The notes below the pieces were generated by a model. It was given only the letters and a program-made list of their open reading frames with translations, was not told the DNA's origin and ran no database searches. Both the position numbers and the translations under genes were made by a program. From Nymphaea colorata (taxonomy: Eukaryota; Streptophyta; Magnoliopsida; Nymphaeales; Nymphaeaceae): a stretch of DNA of 64,000 nucleotides. The stretch spans positions 19,720,581 to 19,784,580 of the forward strand of contig NC_045147.1 in assembly GCF_008831285.2 (NCBI RefSeq). The letters run 5' to 3'. Of the stretch, positions 56,120 through 64,000 are shown piece by piece (position 1 is the first letter of the stretch; each line of letters begins with the position of its first letter).

Positions 56120-56455
56120 ATGTTCACATCATTGTCTAAGATGCACTGTTGGTTGCCCCATTGTTCACGGTAGGCACGGTCTGATATGCTTTCACCGCAA
56201 GTCACTTTATTGTCCAAGACGTTGGTTGCCCCATTGTTCACGTTAGGCATGGTTTGGATATGCTTTCACCGCAAGTCACATCGTTGTCCAATTCATACTC
56301 TTGGATGCCCTATTGTTCACGGTAGGCACCATATGGATATGCTTTCATTGTAAGTCATATAATTGTCGAAGACCTACTGTTGTTTGCCCCATTGTTCATG
56401 GTAGGCACGGTCCGGCTATGCTTTCACCGCAAGTCACATTTTTGTCTATGATGTG
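56120..56455. repeat. Minisatellite, four units of 73-79 bp (GCCCC family)
   Basis: Anchors GCCC(C/T)(A/T)TTGTTCA(C/T)G occur at 56155, 56228, 56307 and 56386. Each is followed by G(G/T)TAGGCA and by TATGCTTTCA(C/T)(C/T)G(C/T)AAGTCA. It is the longest array of the family that also occurs at 22265, 31390 and 44545. The rest of 56460-57190 holds AT-rich sequence and one copy of the ACGTTCTTTAGACCAACAT repeat (56975-57030). Confidence 0.85.
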
Positions 56456-57200
56456 TTTGTTCCTGATAAGGTTAATACATGTGAATTTGATTGAATCCAC
56501 TCCATTCACACAGTGGTACCTGAACTAGAAAAATTAAATTCTCGTAACCAAACCGACCGTTTCTAGAAATCTACATTCCGTTCTCTCATGTCTCGTTCAA
56601 AAAAAAAAAAAAAAGGTTCAAGCAATATCTTCATGTTGGTATCCATTGCAACTAATGTCAGTAAGTGAGTTTCTTGAATAGGTCATAATGGTCAGGAGAA
56701 GAGCCAGGATTTTTTCAGAAGCGGGTCAAACGATCCAACTAATTGTAATGAAAGGGATTGGTTTTATAGGTTGGATACAAATGGTATCAAACTGAACCCA
56801 AATCCAAACAATATATGGAAGCAACAACAAATTTTCAATTTTTTCAATGCAATTTTTTTTTTCAATTCGTTAGTGGCGATTTAGAAAATCATCACTCTCA
56901 GATACACAAGCTATTCCAATGGCATCCAGATTGCTTGATTCAATCTTCTGATCTGTTTTTTTTTTTGTAGTTTTTAATAAAAATAGTTATCCAAGACGTA
57001 CACTTCACGTTCTTTAGACCAACATAGGTAGGTAGCATTGCTGATTCAAAACTAGTTTGAAATGCATAATTTCTCTCTATATATTGGCATATCTACTGAT
57101 CTAGGACCCTTTCTCTCTCCCTCTTTCATAATCGCCCGATTTAGCCCATAAAGACATAAATTGGGGGATTTTGAGCCGCCCCTTTATCGTCTCTTACTGC

Positions 57201-60200
57201 TAGGGCTGTTCAACGAGTCGAGCTACTCGAACTCGACTCGTTTAACTCGACTCGTATGTTTAAACGAGCCGCTTATTTAGTTAAACGAGTCGAGCTCGAG
57301 TTGATGAGCCGACTCGTTTAATTAATCGAGTCGAGTTCGAGTTCATGTAAGTGAACTCGTTAAAGCTCGAATCGGCTCGATTATTTAGTGAACCGGTTTT
57401 TTTAAAACCGGTTCAGATGAAAAAGCGTCAAAGCGGGACGAGGTTTAGGGTTTCCTCATTTCATTTTCGTTCTCGAATCTCACTTCTCCCTCTCTTTTGA
57501 AGTTTTCGCTCTCTCCGACTCTCCCTCTCTCGCCAGTCGCCTCTCGATCTCTCCGACTTCATCAACTCTTCTCTTCTCTAGTTCTCCCGTCCGGGATTCT
57601 CCGACGTCTGCAGGAGGAACCACCGAACCAATCGTCCGCGGGCCGCGTCCGTGGGCCACTTCAGCCTTCAAGGTCAGCCGGCTGCTCCGCCTTCGATTTC
57701 ATCTGTTTTTTACCCGATTTCTTGTTGGATTCCTAACACAATTGTGATCTAAGTGTATAACAACTGATTTGAATGTTAACACATCGTCTCCAGTGCAGAT
57801 TCAAGTTTAGAGGGCGTCCCTCGATCTTCCTCTCCGGTTCTCTTTGATGGATCCGACAGTCCGGCAGCGAGCGGGTCTTTGCTCCTCCGGTTGATTCCGT
57901 GAATCGGTAGGGCTCTCTCTCTCTCTCCGGTTGCTACCTCAATATGCTAGTCCTCTGCTCTTGTTTTTGGGTTTTCTGTTTCGTCACTAAAGTTCTGCTT
58001 CCCATTTTTTCCGTTGTAAGAATGAGAAACTATCGACTGTTTGACTGTTTCTGTGCTTTTTTCTTTCTTTCTTTTTGCTTGTCTTATATGATGTTTAGTT
58101 TGAGGTTTCTGTCATGTGCTGCCAATATTAGGCTTATGGGGAGGGGGCTTGTTTGCATAGTTCATCTTTTTATGTTTCATCCATGCTAAGTCGCTGGTCC
58201 CAAACAACGACAGTTAATTTCTTCGTTGCTAACTGCCAATTTTTTCATTTCCTTTTAACAATGACTTCTCCATTTTTCATTTCCTTTTCGAGTTCCAGTA
58301 GTAGTTTGATGTATCATTCCTTTGTCTTTAAGTACATATAAAACAGAGATATACGCGTTCTTTTAAGTAGTGGTTTGATGTATCATTCCTTTGTCTTCGA
58401 TTTGAGCTCGACCCTATTCGATAGAACTTGAGTTTTTTGAGTTGAGTCGATCTTAAGTTGACCTCGGCTGGTGTATAGCCCTATCCTGAACACGTTAAAC
58501 TCATAGTTAAAAATGTTCATGCATTTTGATGCTGATATTTTTCTGAGTTTTTTTTCCAGAAAATGAAATTCTAAAATATATATTTATACATAATTTTGGA
58601 TTGAGCAAACATGACGTTCACATGTTTTAAGGGACTCGGGCCAATCTTTTGAGGGCACATTTCGTTGCAGTGGGCACATAAATGGCTATCTTTTTATATC
58701 ATAAACTCAATATTTATGAGCCTATGATATTTTTCATTCTTTGCAGAAACTAGTAAAGGGCTTTCAGGTTGTAACACAAGTAAGTATATTTTGAATGAAT
58801 TCTATTCATTAAATATACTGTGAATCATTTGTTAATTGATTATATGTATTTCTTTCAGGTTGAGGATGAATCAAGTGAATATATATCATTAGAATGATTC
58901 AAGCTGCCTCTTGGTAATGCTTTTTTTTTTTTGTTTTGTTTTCTTCTTTTTCTTGATCTAATGTGATTCTAGTGTCTGTTTTAGTTGCCACTTGTAGTTT
59001 TTCTTGATCTTTTTCTGTATACTGGTTTTATTCATTTTGCTTATTTTTCTACTGTCTGTTTCAGATGGAAAACTTCTTGATGGTGAAGTTAAGCTATTAA
59101 AGAAAGTTCGCAGTGGGGTGAGTTATTATTGTTGCATTCTTTCTTGTTGAAAGCTTATAAAGCTTTAACTCTTGAACCATCTTTTATATCTTGCTAGATG
59201 AGAATCTCTAATTCTACAGATCATTCCTGCTATTATTAGGTTTCCAGCAATTCCAGTATTAGATTTCTACTGTAAGACGACAACTTGTCAACATGTTGGT
59301 CGGATTTAGTGTTTTAAGTACCTCTTGGATTGGCTTCTAATGCAAAATTCATCAGCCAAAACAATCAGTAAGCAATTTTTCTTTTTCTCCTGCAGGTACG
59401 GAGTTTCTCTCGTTTCTTAAGGGCTGAACAAACATGTTAATAGCAGGAAGATTATGTCATGGAAGATTTTGTGCTGCCTTTGTATCAGCCGACTAGCCAT
59501 TGGCTAGTTCCAACAACGAGATGCTTTCATCTTACTTAATGTTTGTAAGTTCTATGGCATGGGTGCCTTTGCTCGTGCCCTTCTTCAATGTAATTCTGTT
59601 TCCTTGAAGTGTGAGAATTCTAGTTTTGGATTGGTTGTCCAAAATTACTGTTTTGCACTTGTTAAGGCAGTCGGCCTGTTGATTTTATGATCTGTTGGGC
59701 CTGATTTACAGGGTTTGTAATGTACCCCAACTAGCATTTATCACGATGCTCCATGAAATGAATGTTTCAGCTATGTAGTAACTGGTAACAGCACTTGGAT
59801 GTTTTAGGCGTTTCATGTTATTGTTCCATTTTTGTCTCATACTCCTTGTGCTTTTTTTGAATCTCATTGCATGATTTGGTAAGTTGGCATAATTGCTGAT
59901 TTCATGTTTTGGCTACAAGTTAAGCAATTACAGCCCAGGATGTGGAGTCACCTGATGTGATTGTTCAATCTTGCAATCTGGTGCTTGAATGCTTGAATGC
60001 AATCTTGGTGTTGGTGGGCTTTTAAAAGTGCACCTTTTTATTAGTTTATGCAATAATTTGAATGCTTTCATCTATCTTGCTATGAGCTTTGTATTCACTG
60101 CAATTACAGCGAGATATCTGTGTTCTATTTCCGACATTTTTCTGTCTTGGTCTCTGTCATTATTTTCTTAGTCCATTCGCCGTGGCTGCCTACCATTAAA

Positions 60201-60521
60201 AAGAAACTATTCTTGAAAAACTACAGAAATGAGTAATATTAATCGAGTAGTTAATGAGTTCGAGCCTTATCAAGCCTTATCGAGCTTCACATAGTCGAGC
60301 CGTAGTCGAGCTCGAGCTCAACAAGTTAGGATGCAAGTAAACGAGCTTAATCGAGCTTAATCGAGCCGAGCTCGAGCTCGACCATTGACTATCGAGTCGA
60401 GTTCGAGCCAGGATAGTCGAGCTATAATCGAGTTCGAGTCGAGTCGAGCTCGTGTGTTATTTAGACGAGCCGAGTTCGAGCTGACCGAGCTCGGGCTCGA
60501 CTCGGCTCGTGTTCAGCCCTA
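57201..60521. mobile_element. hAT-type DNA transposon, 3.3 kb, non-autonomous, with spliced-looking cargo
   Basis: The termini are TAGGGCTGTTCAACGAGTCG on the left and CGGCTCGTGTTCAGCCCTA on the right, imperfect inverted repeats. They are flanked by perfect 8-bp direct repeats CTTACTGC (57193-57200 and 60522-60529), the target-site size of the hAT superfamily. Subterminal regions (57205-57410 and 60240-60515) are dense in GAGTCGAGCTCGAGC-type short motifs, typical of transposase-binding repeats. No transposase ORF or BED/dimerisation motif is visible. The interior starts with TTTAGGGTTT and a CT-rich leader and contains several consensus GT-AG intron-like intervals (about 58780-58858, 58916-59063 and 59118-59395). 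This suggests transduplicated host sequence (a Pack-type element). The cargo gene is not recognised. Confidence 0.88.
58395..58486. mobile_element. Relic transposon terminus inside the hAT element
   Basis: The text GAGCTCGACCCTATTCGAT... ending CTCGGCTGGTGTATAGCCCTA closely resembles the outer right end (CTCGGCTCGTGTTCAGCCCTA). It is probably the remaining end of an older nested or composite element. No matching left end or target duplication is evident. Confidence 0.5.
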
Positions 60522-60529
60522 CTTACTGC

Positions 60530-62680
60530 AAATCAGAGACGAGCCGATTCAATTTGAATCGACCGATTCAGACTGATTCAGGGAAATTTTAAGAACATTG
60601 GTTCTACCTTTTGTTTTTTTTTTGGTAAAATTTTTTGGTGCCATAATATGTAGTCGTTTCAGTTTCTGGAACTTTGTCGTCCAAGACTTGAAACATATAA
60701 CCTGGTAGGATAAAAACTTGTGTGAGCTGTACAACCATATGATATTAATAACAGTAGAAATGTGACCACCTAAATTTGAAGTTATAACAAAGTAGACTTC
60801 AAACGAAATTTTCTTCTTTTGTAATAATAAAATAGTCATACCAATGTTATCATTTGAATGTAGAGTCCATGTAAACCCCAGATAATAAACACCACATATA
60901 TTTGATCATTGTCATGCAAGAAGGAGTGCAAGCCAATGACATCATTGTTGGTCACCCCCATTGTTCACGACGAGACGACCTCAGGAGCCCTTTCCTTCGA
61001 TTTTGAGAATATTTAGCCATTTGGATCAAACCCAGATTGCGATCGATTCTCAACACTGGGAGCCCGTGGCTGGCACGTAGTCGAGCCGTTCACGTGACTC
61101 AAGACTTCAAGGCTTCTCTCAATGAAACCGAAGGTCCATCCACATAATTTTTAAAGACAAATAAACTTTGACGATCCAATTTTTAACTACCTAATTTTTT
61201 TCAAAGAATTTAAATAATTTCAAATTATAATTAAACGGCGTGAGACAAAAATAAAAAAAAATAAACTAAACCATCAAATGAATCTTTCACAAAAATTTAA
61301 AAAAAAAAAATATGAAGGTAAACTAAAATCTCTAAATCACACAATTGGAAATGTGACATAGACAAGTCTGCAGCATCTGATCCTCGCACAATGCAGCAGC
61401 CTTATCAATATCCCTTTTATTCACAATCACCTAAAAAAATAGTAAATAGGGATGAGACCTTTTCAAGTTCTCATTTTGGCATCTATCCTCCTTTATTTTA
61501 ACATACAAATGAAATCAATAATTCAACTCATTTCAATTCATGAAGTGAAGGCAATCAACATCATAATTTCATGAAAAATGCAAAGTGATATAACAATCAA
61601 TCATGTGTAACTACAATCTAATCTAACATGCATGCTTAGCAATCCAACATGTGGTTTATCATATCATCGCACAAAATCAAGAGCTCTAATGCATGCATTC
61701 AGTATTAGTTACGCACACAAACAATAAAGTATTTAACAGTAACCAGTATCTATAATGACATCATCATGAATTTAAGTGCAGAAAAATGCATGTGAAAACG
61801 AGTCAAATCCAGATTCCAATTGTTTGGTCATCAAGAAACAAGCATCAACAAAGATGAATAAAAAAAAAAGGTGACAAAAGAGGGATAATTTTCTGGGTAT
61901 GATCCATATTATCTTCACCTATATATAATGTAATGTAATGTATTGATTCGAAATATTGGTCCTAAAATCTCAAAATATGGATTCTGTACTCTAACCTGAT
62001 GTATGTAATGAATGCATACTTATGAAACTTCCCAATCGAATTATCATACCACTCATACTGATCGACTTTATCAAAATCCCATTGGATTCTAGAAGTTCCT
62101 AACATTGGTCCTGACAAACCTCAATTTATGTCTTCCTCTCTGAGCTCTCTCCCAATAAAACTTACGACTTTATCAAAATCCCATTGGATTCTAGAAGTTC
62201 CTAACATTGGTCCTGATAAACCTCAATTTATGTCTTCCTCTCTCCCAATAAAACTTAATTCGTATTGAACCATATAGCAACAACCATTTTATCGGAGATG
62301 CATATTTTTTTATTTTTCAATGGATTTACATGCTTCATTAATGAAAATTGTGTGAGGTTAATAAATTCTCGTTGTTCGCCCGTCCCAGAATTAATGTTAC
62401 ACGAATGTATACACTTCTAATAAATGAACATACGATCATTTTTATGGCAGACTTCAAATAAACCCGGCGTAGGATTGACGCATGAGGTCATATTGTCATT
62501 TCGTGCAAGACTTTGGGTCAACGCCGTGTTGGATGTCGTTGCCTGAGACGTGTTTGTTCGCCGGGTGCCAGCACAATCTCTCATTGTAGTCCCCATTTGA
62601 TCTGACCCTCCATATATCTGTCAATTATTCTCCTCTTTGTTTGCCCCAACTTCAAAAGGAAATCGGAACTCACTTGTCCA
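60530..62680. other. Gene-poor interval before the 62.7-kb RLP
   Basis: 60720-60990 contains diverged copies of the upstream/repeat text (AAATTTGAAGTTATAACAAAGTA; GTCATGCAAG; CCCCATTGTTCACG). 61130-62050 is AT-rich with no coding signal I can support. 62460-62560 resembles a single GCCCC-family unit about 200 bp before the RLP start. Confidence 0.5.
62063..62257. repeat. ~102-bp tandem duplication
   Basis: Copy 1 begins at 62063 and copy 2 at 62165 (CGACTTTATCAAAATCCCAT in both). They differ by one substitution and a short deletion (GAGCTCTC) in the second copy, so the duplication is recent. Confidence 0.92.
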
Positions 62681-62738
62681 ACCAAATCAACCAATAGATA
62701 CTCTTGTGAACATCCACGCTTTCGGCAGCGCAAGCTTC

Positions 62739-64000
62739 ATGGGATTCCTTGGCTCTCCCTCTCTTCTTGTTTTTGGCCTTGCATCGTTGGTGTCAGGGAA
62801 ATTTTGCAGCATCTTCACGCTTTTCATGTTGCTCCCTGTAGAAGGAGGTGTGACAACAGGAGCAGATGGAGCAGCACCCTGCCTCCTTAACCAAAGCTTG
62901 GCCCTTCTACGATTCAAGCAGGGTCTATCCTTGGAGCCACTGACTTCCTTTGATACATGGCAGCACGGATCTGACTGTTGCGATTGGGAAGGAGTGTCTT
63001 GCGATCGCACCACGGGCTTCGTCACCGACCTCAATCTTCATGGTTTTCAAGTGCAGGCAGGTGAGCTCATCCCTTCCTTGCTTGAGCTTCCTCGACTCCG
63101 CCGTCTTGATCTCAGCCAAAGCAATCTTCTCGGCAGCACGATTCCATCCAAATTGTCGGAGCTCACCGACCTCACCTATCTTGATCTCTCAGGTTGCAAC
63201 ATCACTGGTCCCATTCCTGAATTCTTCAAGCAACTTCCCAACTTGATTGAGTTGTACCTCAGTGGCAATAGGCTGAGTGGAGAAATTCCCCCAGGTCTGC
63301 TAACCCACCCCACCCTGCGCTACCTAAACCTTCGTTCCAATAACTTAATTGGTCGTCTCCCTGAATTTGGAAATGGACCTTCTGCATTAAGGGAAGCGAA
63401 ACTCGACACCAATATGTTGGATGGGCCGATTCCTTCTTCCATAAGAAACTTGCCTCATCTTGAATGGTTGGATCTTGAAAGCAATAGATTTAGTGGTACT
63501 CTCCATCTCTCCTTGTTTGAAAACTTGAAGAACCTTTCTTATTTGTACCTTTCTGATAATAAACTGAGTGTTGAGATGCCCAAAGTTGTTGATTTTCACC
63601 ACCAAGCTACAATTTTTCCACGTCTAAGAAGCTTGAGTTTAAGGAATTGTAGCATCAAGGGAGAGTTCCCTTGGTTCCTTCGAAATGTAAAGAGTCTGGC
63701 CGACCTAGATCTTTCACACAATAATATAAGCGGGATAATACCGAAATGGCTGTGGGGTCTATCGAACCTTGTAGGTTTGGATTTATCTCATAACATGCTC
63801 CAAGGTTTCGAGGATGTGGTCGACATCAGTGGCTCGGTGAATTTGGGCCTTAACTTGAGTGTCAATCATAAGTTTCCATCTAAGAGCCCCATGAAAATGG
63901 TTGACCTGGACCTATCGAACAATAACATTGGAGGAGCAATTCCGCCAGCAGCCTTCTGCAATATGTTCGAATTGTATAGACTAGACCTATCAGGAAACAA
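62739..64000 (+). CDS. LRR receptor-like protein, subfamily B, partial (runs off the right edge)
   Basis: The ATG at 62739 starts MGFLGSPSLLVFGLASLVSG and the frame is open for 420 codons to the window end. A signal sequence (about residues 1-33) is followed by LRRNT (CLLNQSLALLRFKQ, GSDCCDWEGVSCD) at about 48-90 and then about 13 LRRs, including PHLEWLDLESNRFSG, the GEFPWFLRNVKSL repeat, the GFEDVVDISGSV segment and the subfamily B hallmark KFPSKSPMK, then NNNIGGAIPPAAFCNMFE. The protein is clearly diverged from the subfamily A genes (many substitutions, PPVEGG-type leader differences) but shares their layout. It represents the apparently living counterpart of the B pseudogenes at 2.7, 6.4 and 21.3 kb. 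The island, TM and tail lie outside the window, so integrity is unproven. Confidence 0.88.
   Translation, partial: MGFLGSPSLLVFGLASLVSGKFCSIFTLFMLLPVEGGVTTGADGAAPCLLNQSLALLRFKQGLSLEPLTSFDTWQHGSDCCDWEGVSCDRTTGFVTDLNLHGFQVQAGELIPSLLELPRLRRLDLSQSNLLGSTIPSKLSELTDLTYLDLSGCNITGPIPEFFKQLPNLIELYLSGNRLSGEIPPGLLTHPTLRYLNLRSNNLIGRLPEFGNGPSALREAKLDTNMLDGPIPSSIRNLPHLEWLDLESNRFSGTLHLSLFENLKNLSYLYLSDNKLSVEMPKVVDFHHQATIFPRLRSLSLRNCSIKGEFPWFLRNVKSLADLDLSHNNISGIIPKWLWGLSNLVGLDLSHNMLQGFEDVVDISGSVNLGLNLSVNHKFPSKSPMKMVDLDLSNNNIGGAIPPAAFCNMFELYRLDLSGN

Noticed and set aside
56120-56455. Regular array considered as CRISPR
   Set aside because: Units are degenerate, there are no unique spacers between identical repeats, and the sequence is plant nuclear DNA.
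57944-58341. Short ORFs inside the hAT element as transposase
   Set aside because: They lack BED zinc-finger or hAT dimerisation motifs and are low-complexity hydrophobic readings of intron-like sequence.
60385-60576. Glu/Ser/Arg-rich ORF of 63 codons
   Set aside because: It is a translation of the GAGTCGAGTTCGAG subterminal repeats of the transposon.
1-64000. tRNA, rRNA or other RNA genes
   Set aside because: I saw no tRNA A/B box pair with a plausible cloverleaf and no rRNA text; a tRNAscan/Infernal run would settle it.

Overview
This window is eukaryotic, plant nuclear DNA. It is AT-rich and has low gene density. It carries an intronless family of leucine-rich-repeat receptor-like proteins (LRR-RLPs, the Cf/Ve/RLP class), relics of a Ty1-copia element, an L1-type LINE and a hAT-type DNA transposon, and long CT/TA microsatellites. 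No sequence feature lets me name the species; I would say only 'flowering plant'.

The window is one tandem RLP cluster, with all recognisable RLP sequence on the + strand. Two copies are intact (32604-35174 and 46362-48872). A third, more divergent copy is open from 62739 to the right edge. One nearly full-length copy is broken only by a 4-bp frameshift (12194-14918). One copy has lost its 5' end and carries a nonsense codon and a frameshift (22508-24999). One is a 5' piece fused to unrelated DNA (53643-54492). Partial or heavily decayed copies lie at 2738-4290, 6430-7658, 8215-8440, 28318-28555 and 28733-29161. Smaller LRR crumbs occur at about 16.7, 17.0, 21.3, 28.1, 29.8, 30.1, 43.4 and 50.2 kb. 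There are two subfamilies. Subfamily A holds the two intact genes and the 12.2, 22.5 and 53.6 kb copies. Subfamily B holds the 2.7, 6.4, 21.3 and 62.7 kb copies and is marked by an FPSK(R/S) segment before the central LRRs.

Most of the DNA between genes is not unique. The genes were duplicated together with their flanks: 3' flanks after 14.9, 25.0, 35.2 and 48.9 kb align with each other; upstream blocks at 10.95-11.56 and 45.57-46.14 kb align; and 7.7-13.1 kb realigns, with deletions, to 51.2-54.4 kb (partly also to 40.3-41.8 kb). Several short interspersed repeat families, some in small tandem arrays just upstream of RLP genes, fill the remainder. Mobile DNA includes a copia 3' end (19.44-20.16 kb), a 5'-truncated LINE (36.85-38.08 kb) whose empty site survives in a paralogous flank, and a 3.32-kb hAT element with a perfect 8-bp target duplication (57201-60521) that appears to carry spliced, non-transposase sequence. 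Two MITE-like elements are built of AAACCNGGTTTT palindromes.

Functionally, the intact proteins should be plasma-membrane receptors with extracellular LRRs, a single membrane helix and a tail of about 30 residues without a kinase. By family knowledge they would signal through a partner kinase (SOBIR1/BAK1 type) encoded elsewhere. The rest of the window is a record of birth and death in this family: unequal exchange, gene conversion, LRR gain and loss, and chimeras. I found no operon-like or novel multi-gene system, RNA gene or CRISPR. The most unusual items are the frameshift shared by two copies, the hAT element with spliced cargo, the 115-bp inverted-repeat hairpin at 52.3-52.6 kb, and the RLP/foreign-ORF chimera at 54.4 kb.
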